DNA of 64,000 nucleotides from JAFGGT01 sp036733165. GTDB taxonomy: Archaea; Methanobacteriota_B; Thermococci; Methanofastidiosales; NM3. Made by a program: the position numbers and the translations under genes. The notes beneath the pieces are model-generated. The model was not told the origin of the DNA and ran no database searches. It saw only the letters and a program-made list of their open reading frames with translations. The DNA is taken from NCBI GenBank assembly GCA_036733165.1, contig DAINBB010000002.1, positions 1 to 64,000 on the forward strand, given 5' to 3'. Below are positions 32,424-41,044 of the stretch, piece by piece; within the stretch, counting starts at the first letter, position 1, and every line of letters starts with the position of its first letter.

Positions 32424-33004
32424 TTATTAACCTCTAACTGTCTCTTCGCATAATGCAACCTTTGAATAACGGTTATGTGAGAAAGGGCTCCGACCAGCAG
32501 CAAGGCATAATCAATGGATGATGCATACCATTTGAACAGAATACATCCCGCCATTATTATCAGCAACTTTTCCGCCCGGTCCATGAGTCCGATGTCACAT
32601 TTCTCCGCCCCTTCCGATTCGGCCTTGGCACGGACATATGATGCCATTATCATGCCGGAAATGGCAACGAATCCGCTCAGGGGCCTGGCCAATCCTCCAG
32701 ATACCAGTCCCGCGATCATTATGAACTCCACATAACGGTCCACGCTATGATCAAATACCTTCCCAAACACAGTGACATTTCCGGTGGCCCTGGCCACATT
32801 TCCGTCGATAACGTCCACTAGGGCCGAGATGACTATGAATATAAGGCCCCATACAACATTGCCGACATAGAAGAAGTAACCCATGATAAGTGCCGGTATC
32901 AGGGAAATCGCCGTGAAGACGTTTGGTGAGAGGCCTGTGCGTGCCATGGCCCTTCCCAGCCCAGAGAATATCGTCTGGTATTTTTCCCTATATCTGGCAA
33001 GCAT
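32420..33004 (-). CDS. CDP-alcohol phosphatidyltransferase, probable archaetidylinositol phosphate synthase
   Basis: This 194-residue membrane enzyme has about five helices. It contains the family motif DVIDGNVARATGNVTVFGKV followed by FDHSVDR, that is D..DG..AR........G...D...D, which binds CDP and metal. With inositol-1-phosphate synthase in the window and a PfkB kinase overlapping, the probable reaction joins CDP-archaeol with inositol 1-phosphate. Glycerol phosphate or serine is also possible for the family. I choose the ATG at 33004, because the longer frame to 33196 overlaps the Nudix gene heavily. Confidence 0.85.
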   Translation of the reverse strand: MLARYREKYQTIFSGLGRAMARTGLSPNVFTAISLIPALIMGYFFYVGNVVWGLIFIVISALVDVIDGNVARATGNVTVFGKVFDHSVDRYVEFIMIAGLVSGGLARPLSGFVAISGMIMASYVRAKAESEGAEKCDIGLMDRAEKLLIIMAGCILFKWYASSIDYALLLVGALSHITVIQRLHYAKRQLEVNK

Positions 33005-33018
33005 GAGTAATCGTCTCT

Positions 33019-33456
33019 TTATTTTACAATCGTAAAATATCCAGAACCGTTTAAATGTTTTTTGCCATCCTTGATAATCCTCATGTGATCGAAGGCCACG
33101 AACTCTGGTAACTTGTCCAAGGGAAATGCCTTCACGTCCGAAGCATCGCTGCCGGCCAGGTAATTTTCCAATGTGTGATTGCACAGGTAGGCGCAAGAGA
33201 CCACATGTTCCCTCGGATCCCTTTGTGGGTCGGAGTATACCCCGATCAGCACGGTGGCGAACACCACCAGTCCGGTCTCCTCCTTTATTTCCCTTATCAG
33301 GGCCTGTTCGGTGGTCTCGCCATATTCAACGAACCCTCCGGGCAATGCCCAATAAGAGGCAAAGGGGGGATTCTTTCTTCTTACCAACAATATGTTCCTG
33401 CCATCCGTCAAGAACCCGTCCACTGCCAGAGATGGCCCCTTCTTCCTTGTCATCAA
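33019..33456 (-). CDS. Nudix hydrolase
   Basis: This 145-residue protein carries a full Nudix box, GFVEYGETTEQALIREIKEETGL (GX5EX7REUXEEXGU), around residues 41-63. It begins with a strand typical of ADP-ribose/NTP pyrophosphatases (SLAVDGFLTDGRNILLVRRK). Such enzymes hydrolyse nucleoside diphosphates linked to another group. It overlaps the signal peptidase gene by four bases and lies 14 bases before the CDP-alcohol transferase gene, so it belongs to the same operon. The substrate is not clear. Confidence 0.93.
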   Translation of the reverse strand: MMTRKKGPSLAVDGFLTDGRNILLVRRKNPPFASYWALPGGFVEYGETTEQALIREIKEETGLVVFATVLIGVYSDPQRDPREHVVSCAYLCNHTLENYLAGSDASDVKAFPLDKLPEFVAFDHMRIIKDGKKHLNGSGYFTIVK

Positions 33457-33998
33457 AGGACGCCCCTAAAGAAAAGAGTTATCTTTCCAACTTCGGGAAG
33501 TATCCCGCTTACCTTCCCGATGACATAGGATTCATGAACACCGGAAATTCCATTTGTCTGAAAATTGTCCGCGATGGGATTATAATCACCCTTGGTCACA
33601 AAATATTTCTCCCCACCATATGTGTTGATGGAGACCACCCTGTGCACAATAGGTATGGTATCGTCACCTCTACTGAAGACTATGACATCCCCCACCTCGA
33701 TATCGGCGGTATCTACATCCGTTATGAACAATATGTCTCCTTTCTCAAATCCATCGCTGTATCCATAACTCAGGAAGTCCTCCTTTGAGATGCCATATTC
33801 CAAATACTCATCATATTTTAATTCCCACCACTGGTCAAAATCGTATCCGCGATGGTCCATGCTGCCGGATATCACAACAGACACTGGATCATCCACGCCC
33901 GTGGCGACCACCAAGGATATTTGTATTATAAAATAGAGTATTATCGCCATCAAAATGCCTTTGATGATCTCCTTGGACTCCTTCCTAATGTCCGACAT
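33453..33998 (-). CDS. Archaeal signal peptidase I
   Basis: This 181-residue membrane protease is of the S26B (archaeal/eukaryotic) type. It has an N-terminal membrane helix (ILMAIILYFIIQISLVVATG), the catalytic Ser in SGSMDHRG (about residue 46), the His in PIVHRVVSI and the Asp in KGDYNPIAD. It removes signal peptides from exported proteins, of which several are predicted in this window. It begins an operon continuing with Nudix, CDP-alcohol transferase and PfkB kinase. Confidence 0.92.
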   Translation of the reverse strand: MSDIRKESKEIIKGILMAIILYFIIQISLVVATGVDDPVSVVISGSMDHRGYDFDQWWELKYDEYLEYGISKEDFLSYGYSDGFEKGDILFITDVDTADIEVGDVIVFSRGDDTIPIVHRVVSINTYGGEKYFVTKGDYNPIADNFQTNGISGVHESYVIGKVSGILPEVGKITLFFRGVL

Positions 33999-34047
33999 TA
34001 TATGCTAGCAGTAGCATTGCCTAATTAATAAGTTTCGGTTATGTGGA

Positions 34048-34611
34048 CTATCTCTTGGAGGCCTCCCCCCTGGATATTCCAGAGGCGATTATGTGACTGA
34101 CCCTCAAAGGTTCGGGTATGTTGGAATGAGTGCTGGTCTTCCGTATGACCTTGCGGGCCAAATCCTCGCTGATGCCATGGACCTGGAAATAGATGCCGTT
34201 TTCCCCCATGTAGACCTCGCCGGCACGTTCCATGCACCGTATCCTCTCCTCATGGCCATGGACGTTCTTCACGGCATTGACGATATCCTCAAGATCAGGC
34301 TTTCTTTCTATGACAACCACTACAGGGAGTCCCGTCTCCTTCGATAGTCTTTCTATGTCCACCACGTTGAATCCACCAAATGTTACACCAGATAGCATTA
34401 TGATCCTTAGGTCCTTGTACTTGCATCCTGTGATCATTTCAATGAGGTTGTCGGTGGCGTCCATTCCATCGATCTTGATATAAGTTGAGACCAGGCCGTC
34501 TATCCAATATCCCCCCCGGAATATGACACCTATGATGATGGTCTCGTCATCATCCTTGTTGAACGACCCGTCATCTATGCCCATTATCCTGGTCTCGGGT
34601 TTTAGCCGCAT
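34048..34611 (-). CDS. DUF99 (UPF0215) protein, endonuclease V-like
   Basis: This 187-residue archaeal protein of the DUF99 family begins RLKPETRIMGIDDGSFNKDD, with Asp residues in the position of the endonuclease V/RNase H-like active site, and has the conserved LSGVTFGGFNVVDIERL. The fold is related to endonuclease V, which cuts at deaminated bases, but the DUF99 activity is not established. The gene is divergent from rlmE, with a 63-base gap. Confidence 0.87.
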   Translation of the reverse strand: MRLKPETRIMGIDDGSFNKDDDETIIIGVIFRGGYWIDGLVSTYIKIDGMDATDNLIEMITGCKYKDLRIIMLSGVTFGGFNVVDIERLSKETGLPVVVVIERKPDLEDIVNAVKNVHGHEERIRCMERAGEVYMGENGIYFQVHGISEDLARKVIRKTSTHSNIPEPLRVSHIIASGISRGEASKR

Positions 34612-34674
34612 AAGACAATTTCAATAAGAAGGTTATTAATATATCTCATTGGATTGCATTCTGTGGTGTGACTA

Positions 34675-35271
34675 TTGTACGAAAAAAAGGATGCATACTA
34701 CAGGAAATCCAAAGAAGAGGGTTACAGGGCGCGGTCCGCCTACAAGTTAAAACAGATCAATAATAAATTCAGGATAATCAAGAAAGGTTCTACGGTCCTG
34801 GACATCGGCGCCTCCCCGGGCGGATGGTCGCAGGTCGCCAGTTCCATTGTCGGTCCCGAAGGGAGGGTGATAGCCGTGGACAAGGAATGGATGGACCCCC
34901 TCAAAAACGAGAACTTTACATTCATCCAGGGGGACATCACGGATGAGTCCACCATCGATAACATAATCGGCAATGTTGGCAATATAGATGCGCTCATATC
35001 TGATATAGCACCAAAGACAACAGGTATAATAGACATAGACAGGTCAAGGTCGGCAATCCTGTCCATGATGGCCCTGGACATCGGGAAAAGGTTGTTGAAA
35101 CCCAAAGGCAATTTCCTTACAAAGGTGTTCCAAAGCCAGGAAAGCGAGGAACTGTTCTCCGAGATGAAAAACTGTTTCTCATATACGAAAAGGTTCAGGC
35201 CTCCCTCTACCAGAAAGAGAAGTTCAGAGATCTATCTGATCGGCAAAAACTACTTTGAAGAGAATATATGA
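34675..35271 (+). CDS. rlmE: 23S rRNA (uridine-2'-O) methyltransferase RlmE/FtsJ
   Basis: This 198-residue SAM-dependent RNA 2'-O-methyltransferase has the N-terminal DAYYRKSKEEGYRARSAYKL segment, the SAM-binding VLDIGASPGGWSQVA motif, the catalytic K-D-K-E residues (among them SDIAPKTTG) and the KVFQSQES/RPPSTRKRSSEIY ending. It starts at TTG 34675 with GGTGTGA just upstream. It converges with trm1, overlapping by 22 bases. The exact target in archaea (23S rRNA or tRNA) is not settled by sequence. Confidence 0.93.
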   Translation: MYEKKDAYYRKSKEEGYRARSAYKLKQINNKFRIIKKGSTVLDIGASPGGWSQVASSIVGPEGRVIAVDKEWMDPLKNENFTFIQGDITDESTIDNIIGNVGNIDALISDIAPKTTGIIDIDRSRSAILSMMALDIGKRLLKPKGNFLTKVFQSQESEELFSEMKNCFSYTKRFRPPSTRKRSSEIYLIGKNYFEENI

Positions 35272-36338
35272 ACCAGTTCTTCATGACTGGCATCCGTTTT
35301 AAATCCCGTAGGTTTGAAATGTGTCCTTGAAGCCTCAAATCCATTATCTATGATCTTTTCCAATATCGCGTTCATTGCCGGCACATGTATTTTCAAATGT
35401 GAAAACAGGTTATGCGAATCCCAGAAGAATGGAACATCCACTTCCTCCATGAGAAGTGAGATAAAGGAACGGACCCTCGTCTCATCGTGCAACGCCGCCG
35501 TTTCCAAAGAGCCCAACATGCCGCATAGGGCCTCTTTGTCATTTATCCTGCCCCCCCATACGGGATGGGCAGCCCTTAGCTTCCCCCCACAGCCGCATTC
35601 GCATTGTATCCTACTGCTGAAAAATCTGTTCAAACATTTGTCACAATAATAAATAAACCCCAGATTGGCTATTGAAGTGTCTGCCCTTTGTTTTCCTTTC
35701 TCTAGGTCTATGTGCGTCCTCATATAATGGTCTTTGAAAAAAGAGACCCTTGGAACGATGCCATAGTCCCACGATGCGGCCTGCCTCGCAATGTATCCTA
35801 TAAGTATCCTGAGCCCAATTTCATGGCAAAAACCGGTCATGAGGGGGTGGGCGGAATATTTTCTCAGGCAAGCCTTTTTTGAGGATCCACAAAGGGCTGC
35901 CGTGTCGGTGGCGGTCACAAGAAGCGTTCCTGTCTTCCCAAACATACCGAATGCGGGATGAACATATCTAACCGGCGCCCCAAAGGGATCTATATCTATT
36001 ATGTCATATTTACCTTTGATCAAGTTGAAATCCATGTTGAGAGATTTGATGTCGACCTTGTTGAGTGAGGAATTCCTCTTGATCAGTTCATATGCCTTAG
36101 GATTGATATCGTTGGCTGTGACATTTGTAAAACCGCTCAGGGCGTATCTTATAGGACGTATTCCAGTTCCCGCCATGCCACAGAGTATCGAAGAATCAAA
36201 TGATTTTTGCATTATATATAGTAAAGATATGTCCCTATTGAAACTCATTAAAGGGTTATAAAAAACTTCATTTCTAGAGGTCACTTTTTCATAGTCTGGA
36301 ACAAAGAAATTTACATTAGACTCTGAAACATCTGCCAC
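35250..36338 (-). CDS. trm1: tRNA (guanine-26-N2)-dimethyltransferase Trm1
   Basis: This 362-residue enzyme methylates G26 of tRNA. It has the SAM-binding part MAGTGIRPIRYALSG (G-x-G-x-R), the catalytic DIDPFGAPVRYVHPAF and the Trm1 C-terminal zinc-like group (CDKCLNRFFSSRIQCECGCGG). The N-terminal VTSRNEVFYNPLMSFNRDIS is also conserved. Its start ATG is at 36338; the gene for a TPR protein ends nine bases earlier on the same strand. Confidence 0.95.
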   Translation of the reverse strand: MADVSESNVNFFVPDYEKVTSRNEVFYNPLMSFNRDISLLYIMQKSFDSSILCGMAGTGIRPIRYALSGFTNVTANDINPKAYELIKRNSSLNKVDIKSLNMDFNLIKGKYDIIDIDPFGAPVRYVHPAFGMFGKTGTLLVTATDTAALCGSSKKACLRKYSAHPLMTGFCHEIGLRILIGYIARQAASWDYGIVPRVSFFKDHYMRTHIDLEKGKQRADTSIANLGFIYYCDKCLNRFFSSRIQCECGCGGKLRAAHPVWGGRINDKEALCGMLGSLETAALHDETRVRSFISLLMEEVDVPFFWDSHNLFSHLKIHVPAMNAILEKIIDNGFEASRTHFKPTGFKTDASHEELVHIFSSK

Positions 36339-36347
36339 ATGAATCCC

Positions 36348-38015
36348 TCAAATGACATCCATCATATCGTTGAGCTTGGATTGAATCTGTTGAAGCCTTG
36401 ACTTGGCAATGTCCATCAACCCCTGATCCAAATACGCCTCATCGCTGCTAAATGATCTAGCATAGAAAGCATATAACTCATCGAAACGCTCTCGGTATAT
36501 GAAGTAATTATCCTTATTTGACGGATCGAGTTCATCGAAAAACTCATCGACCCATTGAACAAAGTTGACAAGAAGGCTGTTCTTGATATTGATGGTTTTT
36601 TCTTGAAATGATACAAAAGAGTCCAATTCCTCATTTGCGGCAGGGGGGCGTTCCTCTAAGGTCTGTTGTACGCCTTCACTGCCCAGATCGATAGAAGAAG
36701 GCGCCCCTTCGTCTTCTGTGAACTGTTCTGAGGCCCTTTTTATTGCAGAGACATTCTTCTTTGGCTTTTCTTTTGGTATGTAAGTTTTATTTCCGTTTGA
36801 CCTAGCATGGACAAACAAGGCCAAGAATATCAATAATAGGGCAAAGCCACCCCCACCATATAAAAGATATTTTCTATCTATGTTAAAGGTACTATTCGAC
36901 GGCGGCGTTGTGGGTACGGGTGTTTGGAGATTCAGAAATTGTTGTGCGATTGCAATATTCTGATCACATAACGACACCTTCTCAGAATCTGAGTAATCCT
37001 CATAAATATCCTTGGCATATTGGTATTTAGATATTGCAAGCTCGTAATTTTGATTGTTCAGCGCACTAGTGGCCTCGCTGTAATAATTGGCAGCCAGTAT
37101 ATAATCATTGCATTTGTTTATCAAGACATCGATATCAGACACCACTTCATCCTCTTCCAGGGAACTGTATCCTGTCTTAACGTATCCCAATAATGTAAGA
37201 GCGGAAGCATAGTCATTGGCAGACATCAATAAGAGGGCGTCGTCATAATCGGATTGTAGGGAGGGGTAAAGCTCACATTTCTGAATCTGTGAGTTACAAT
37301 ATGAAACCTTTGCGTCATCCGATAGAAAGTCAAAATTGGTCAAGGCAGATTGGTACTGTTCCTTGGCAAGAACGTAACTCCCCTCAGAATAATAGTCATC
37401 GGCACTGGATAAATCAGCGTTGGCCTCAATATATTTATCACATTTGATTATTCTTTGAGAGCACGTAATCGAATTGTAAACGTCTCCCAAATCATCATAT
37501 ATCTCCTTTGCACTTTCATAATAATATTTAGAAGTATCATACTCTTCCAAATCAAAATAACGTTCGGCATTAAGATAAAAGGTTTCTGCAGATGCCCTTA
37601 AATTGTCATCATATACTAATGCCTCGTTTATCTTAGAGGAATAATATGCGAAAGTTTTTAGACCTCGAAGAATGGCATATGGTTCATCGGTTAGATGTTC
37701 AGCTAATTCATCGTATATCACAACAGTGGGCAATTCCTCGATATCGTAAAGATTGACCAATGTCGTCTCTCCGTTATCTAAATTCAAACTTATAATATAG
37801 ACAGATGTACCATAATAATCTTCAATATCGTCCATTATATCATCGCTAGTTGAACAATCAGCGCATGTAGAGTCCCAAAAATAGACCATTATGACAAGAC
37901 CATTTCCCAATGCATTTTCAACATTGCTTGAAGAATCAGTGGCAGTTGTATATTGAAAAGACGATAACATCAATAACATCATCAAAACAACAGTGATGAG
38001 CCAACAACTGCGCAT
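36348..38015 (-). CDS. Secreted/membrane-anchored protein: thioredoxin-like domain, TPR repeats, membrane helix, cytoplasmic tail
   Basis: This is a 555-residue protein with an N-terminal signal peptide (SCWLITVVLMMLLMLSSF), then a thioredoxin-like domain with CADC near residues 53-56, a long stretch of tetratricopeptide-like helices (about 140-380), a Thr/Pro linker (TPVPTTPPSNST), a membrane helix (YLLYGGGGFALLLIFLALFV) and a cytoplasmic tail of about 140 residues. The layout recalls the frameshifted protein at 21846-23323, which also joins extracytoplasmic TPRs to a single anchor. Function unknown; the redox motif suggests disulfide chemistry outside the cell. Confidence 0.8.
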   Translation of the reverse strand: MRSCWLITVVLMMLLMLSSFQYTTATDSSSNVENALGNGLVIMVYFWDSTCADCSTSDDIMDDIEDYYGTSVYIISLNLDNGETTLVNLYDIEELPTVVIYDELAEHLTDEPYAILRGLKTFAYYSSKINEALVYDDNLRASAETFYLNAERYFDLEEYDTSKYYYESAKEIYDDLGDVYNSITCSQRIIKCDKYIEANADLSSADDYYSEGSYVLAKEQYQSALTNFDFLSDDAKVSYCNSQIQKCELYPSLQSDYDDALLLMSANDYASALTLLGYVKTGYSSLEEDEVVSDIDVLINKCNDYILAANYYSEATSALNNQNYELAISKYQYAKDIYEDYSDSEKVSLCDQNIAIAQQFLNLQTPVPTTPPSNSTFNIDRKYLLYGGGGFALLLIFLALFVHARSNGNKTYIPKEKPKKNVSAIKRASEQFTEDEGAPSSIDLGSEGVQQTLEERPPAANEELDSFVSFQEKTINIKNSLLVNFVQWVDEFFDELDPSNKDNYFIYRERFDELYAFYARSFSSDEAYLDQGLMDIAKSRLQQIQSKLNDMMDVI

Positions 38016-38057
38016 AATATAGATATATATAAAAATTATAAAAAGGTTTTTACTTCT

Positions 38058-38726
38058 ATGAAAGAGGAAAAAGAGAAGAGAATGGTGGGGGTCTACGCAT
38101 CCAAATTTGTCAAAGACGGACAGGTCATCGGACTTGGCACTGGAAGCACCGTTGCATACTTTGCAGAGGCGTTGGGTGAAAGGATTCTCAATGGAGAAAG
38201 TTTTCTTGCTGTTCCAACCTCATATCAATCAATAGATCTATGTAAAAAATATGGAATTACCTTAACAACGCTGGATGAACACCGCCCAGAATGTGCATTT
38301 GATGGTGCCGATGAAGTGGATAAGAGCAATAATCTTATCAAGGGGCGTGGCGGGGCCATGACTCAAGAAAAGATAGTAGACTATTATTCAAATGAATTCT
38401 TTGTTCTTGTGGATAAATCAAAACTAGTTAAGATACTAGGTTCTAACTTTCCTCTACCAATTGAAGTGATCCCCAAGGCCATAAAACCGGTTATAGATAA
38501 ATTATCCGAAATGGGGAGTCCCATGGTAAGGCCTGCAATAAATAAGGACGGTCCAGTGATTACCGATAATGGTAATTTTATCGTTGACCTAAAAACAATA
38601 ATAAAAAATCCAAAAGAAATGGAAATTAATATAAATAATATACCAGGGGTCGTGGAGAATGGCATTTTTACACGAAAATGTAAAATAATAGTGCCAAATG
38701 ACAACGACATCATTGATGTTATTTAA
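38058..38726 (+). CDS. rpiA: Ribose-5-phosphate isomerase A
   Basis: This 222-residue enzyme interconverts ribose 5-phosphate and ribulose 5-phosphate. It has VIGLGTGSTVAYFAEAL (phosphate-binding), FDGADEVD, KGRGGAMTQEKIV and the DGPVITDNGNFIVDL ending, all typical of RpiA. It supplies ribose 5-phosphate for PRPP and nucleotides. Its stop lies in a perfect palindrome (38712-38733). The gene is divergent from the TPR protein gene. Confidence 0.96.
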   Translation: MKEEKEKRMVGVYASKFVKDGQVIGLGTGSTVAYFAEALGERILNGESFLAVPTSYQSIDLCKKYGITLTTLDEHRPECAFDGADEVDKSNNLIKGRGGAMTQEKIVDYYSNEFFVLVDKSKLVKILGSNFPLPIEVIPKAIKPVIDKLSEMGSPMVRPAINKDGPVITDNGNFIVDLKTIIKNPKEMEININNIPGVVENGIFTRKCKIIVPNDNDIIDVI

Positions 38727-38733
38727 CATCAAT
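38712..38733. promoter_or_regulatory. Perfect palindrome between rpiA and an HTH gene
   Basis: ATTGATGTTA, two bases, TAACATCAAT. The 12-mer CATTGATGTTAT (38711-38722) occurs again at 39497-39508, on the other side of the HTH gene 38853-39464. It overlaps the rpiA stop. A T-run follows at about 38767, so it could be a terminator hairpin, but the recurring motif suggests a protein-binding site. Confidence 0.5.
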
Positions 38734-38852
38734 AACATCACCGTTTATAATTAATTAGAAAATTGTCTTTTTTTTTAGATTTAATCAATAATTATAAATT
38801 ATTCGATAACATCATCGAAAACTATTTATTATATCATATATTACTATACCTC

Positions 38853-39464
38853 ATGGGATTACTATCTGCTCTTGGATTGAAAAGAAATGATGACAAGCTA
38901 GAACAAGAAATCACAAAATTGAAGGAAACTGTAGAAATACAAAGTCAACAGAATATTGAAGGAATAAGAAATGATATAAGATCTCTGTTTTCAGAAGTTC
39001 AGAATATAAAGACTGGACTCAAGGACTGTTCATCAGGGATTGAGAAAAGTGAATTTAAAATATCCAAACTAGCCGAAAAGATGGTAGAAATCGAAAATAA
39101 TATGCTAAAAGTTGTATACAGAGACGAAATCGACTTAATAAAGAAAGAATTCGATTATATACAGGAAGATATTAAAAATATAAAAGAATCACAAGCGAAA
39201 ATCACTGATAAAGTGATTAATTTTGCCTTAGATAAAGGCAAAAGTACCAATGTTGAACCCTCAGAAAGTGTGATTTTAGAACCATTAACCGATTTTGAAA
39301 AAGAAGTCCTTTCAGAATACAAAAATGATATCACTTCGGACGCCATAGTTAAGGATACTGGCATGTCCAAAGGGCACATTTCAAGAACTCTGAAAGGCCT
39401 CTATAAGAAAGGATATCTTTCCAGAAAGAGAAAAGGTAAAGAATATATATATTACAAAAAATGA
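38853..39464 (+). CDS. Coiled-coil protein with C-terminal winged helix
   Basis: From the ATG at 38853 (MGLLSALGLKRNDD) this is 203 residues: a long central coiled coil (about 15-120) and a C-terminal winged-helix/MarR-like HTH (ITSDAIVKDTGMSKGHISRTLKGLYKKGYL). A weak TATA element is about 25 bases before this ATG; a longer frame opens with a TTG at 38763. The coiled coil would allow dimerisation or partner binding, and the helix-turn-helix a DNA-binding role. Palindromes at 38712 and 39472 flank it, so autoregulation is possible. Confidence 0.72.
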   Translation: MGLLSALGLKRNDDKLEQEITKLKETVEIQSQQNIEGIRNDIRSLFSEVQNIKTGLKDCSSGIEKSEFKISKLAEKMVEIENNMLKVVYRDEIDLIKKEFDYIQEDIKNIKESQAKITDKVINFALDKGKSTNVEPSESVILEPLTDFEKEVLSEYKNDITSDAIVKDTGMSKGHISRTLKGLYKKGYLSRKRKGKEYIYYKK

Positions 39465-39471
39465 TAAGAAT

Positions 39472-39518
39472 GACATCGATGATGTTATTGTGATATCATT
39501 GATGTTATAATACATCAT
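39472..39518. repeat. GATGTTA/GATGTC-type palindromic repeats between convergent HTH genes
   Basis: The 47-base stretch contains GACATCGATGATGTTATT, then ATATCATTGATGTTATAA, then ACATCATC; GATGATGT and ACATCATC form inverted ends. It includes the 12-mer CATTGATGTTAT (39497-39508), identical to that at 38711. It lies between the stops of two convergent genes. Confidence 0.5.
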
Positions 39519-39918
39519 CAAGAATTGTTATCATTTTTTTTCTCATATTTTGAAATGTACGTTCACTTTCACTTTCTTTGGCATCCTTCAATAATTCGAG
39601 CAATTCGATGTAAATATCGATGGATTCAACCGGGATCAGGTTCGCGTATATACCTAAAATGAAGGTGGCCATTGACTTGTCGATGTTGGCTTTTGCTAAG
39701 CGAATGTTATCCGATATCGCTTGTTTTGTAACTAAACGGTGCTCAGCAATGTCTTGTACTGTCACAGAATCTCCAAATTCCTTGTTCCAAATATAAGAAA
39801 CGTAATCTTTTAGCTGTATTTTACTAAAAAAACTGATTTTCATTAATTTATTAGCAAAATAATCAGAATCTAACCATTTATCTATATAATTATATGAGTA
39901 TTTCATGAAATCATCCAA
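39505..39918 (-). CDS. Hypothetical HTH protein
   Basis: This is a 137-residue, mostly helical protein. A central VTVQDIAEHRLVTKQAISDNIRLA segment resembles a helix-turn-helix of the sigma-factor/Trp repressor kind. No enzyme motifs are seen. It converges with the winged-helix gene at 38853, with palindromic repeats between them. I do not recognise a family. Codon use is rather AT-rich, as for its neighbours to about 41 kb. Confidence 0.62.
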   Translation of the reverse strand: MDDFMKYSYNYIDKWLDSDYFANKLMKISFFSKIQLKDYVSYIWNKEFGDSVTVQDIAEHRLVTKQAISDNIRLAKANIDKSMATFILGIYANLIPVESIDIYIELLELLKDAKESESERTFQNMRKKMITILDDVL

Positions 39919-40019
39919 GTCAAGGCATTTTACTTGACAAGTATATTTCAGAAGACTATTTAAATATTATCATAATCTTATAGTTATATAATTTTCAATA
40001 TACTAGGTATGTGAATTCT

Positions 40020-40496
40020 ATGAAGAAGGTTTATCTTAATTGGACTAAGGTGGACGAAGCCATCTGGACTCTAAAGGATGAGATATGGAAAGAATTCGTT
40101 CCAGACATCATTGTTGGTGTGGCCAGGGGCGGACTAATACCTGCAGTGAGACTATCACATATAACAAACAACACTTTGATGAGAGTTGTAGATGTCAAGT
40201 TTTATACAGATATAGAAAAAAGAACTGAAAAACCTACCATTACTGTCCCTTTAACTGAAAATATCACTGATCTCAACGTTTTAATCGCTGATGACGTAGC
40301 AGATACAGGAAAAACGTTAGTAGAGGTCAAAAAACACATTAAATCATTAAATCCTAAGAAAATTAAGGTGGCCGTTATAGCAAAAAAGCCTCAAAGCATA
40401 ATTGATCCAGACTATTATGTATTTGAAACGGACAAGTGGATTATATTCCCCTGGGAAAAGATGCCCGTTGAAAGGGGAAGTGGAGAAATGGTATGA
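40020..40496 (+). CDS. Phosphoribosyltransferase (XGPRT/HPRT-like)
   Basis: This 158-residue enzyme has the PRPP-binding loop VLIADDVADTGKTL (about residues 85-98) and a VGVARGGLIPAV loop. The whole resembles archaeal XGPRT-like purine phosphoribosyltransferases. An ATG at 40020 is preceded by GGTATGTGA; the upstream GTG at 40011 is an alternative. Its stop overlaps the next gene by four bases, making an operon with ThpR and Cca. Base specificity cannot be read from the sequence. Confidence 0.86.
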   Translation: MKKVYLNWTKVDEAIWTLKDEIWKEFVPDIIVGVARGGLIPAVRLSHITNNTLMRVVDVKFYTDIEKRTEKPTITVPLTENITDLNVLIADDVADTGKTLVEVKKHIKSLNPKKIKVAVIAKKPQSIIDPDYYVFETDKWIIFPWEKMPVERGSGEMV

Positions 40497-41044
40497 CAAG
40501 GTTATTTGTAGCGATAAATCTAGACGATGAAATAAAAAAGACCATTGTGTCCATAGATGATCTATTTTCAAAAAGTAGCATAAATGCAAAATTCACATCC
40601 CCTGAAAATATGCACATGACTTTGAAGTTTATTGGTGAATGGCCCTTCAATGATGTTAATGATGTCATCGATATCCTCAATGATGTCAAGACATCATTCA
40701 AGCCTTTCAATGTCGATTTCGAAGGAATTGGGGGATTCCCAAATGATCATGCTCCTCGTATCATATGGGTTGGTGGAAAATCAAGGACATTGGTCGATAT
40801 GGCAGGTAAAATTGATAAAAATCTATCAACGTTGGGTATAAAAAAGGAAAATAGGCCCTTCTCCTCCCATATAACCTTGGCAAGGGTAAAAAATATCTTG
40901 AATAGAGATGATATCATTAACATCATTCATGCCAATAAAGATGTCGCCATAGGCAGCCAACATGTCACGGAGTTCTGTCTCAAGAAAAGTGAATTGACCC
41001 CAAATGGGCCAATATATTCTGATGTGGAGGTATTTACCCTATGA
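40493..41044 (+). CDS. thpR: RNA 2',3'-cyclic phosphodiesterase (2'-5' RNA ligase family)
   Basis: This 183-residue protein of the 2H phosphoesterase superfamily has the two HxT motifs HMTLKFIGEW and HITLARV. ThpR/LigT proteins open 2',3'-cyclic phosphates or join RNA halves. It overlaps the phosphoribosyltransferase gene upstream and the CCA-adding enzyme gene downstream by four bases each. The same neighbourhood of ThpR and Cca is common in archaea and indicates a role in tRNA end metabolism. The region encoding its FNDVNDVIDILNDVK segment contains palindromic GATGTC repeats. Confidence 0.93.
   Translation: MTRLFVAINLDDEIKKTIVSIDDLFSKSSINAKFTSPENMHMTLKFIGEWPFNDVNDVIDILNDVKTSFKPFNVDFEGIGGFPNDHAPRIIWVGGKSRTLVDMAGKIDKNLSTLGIKKENRPFSSHITLARVKNILNRDDIINIIHANKDVAIGSQHVTEFCLKKSELTPNGPIYSDVEVFTL
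40649..40698. repeat. GATGTC palindromes inside thpR
   Basis: AATGATGTTAATGATGTCAT is followed, at 40679-40698, by a perfect 9-2-9 inverted repeat, AATGATGTC, AA, GACATCATT. It resembles the palindrome at 38712 in form and spacing but lies within a coding sequence. Confidence 0.55.
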
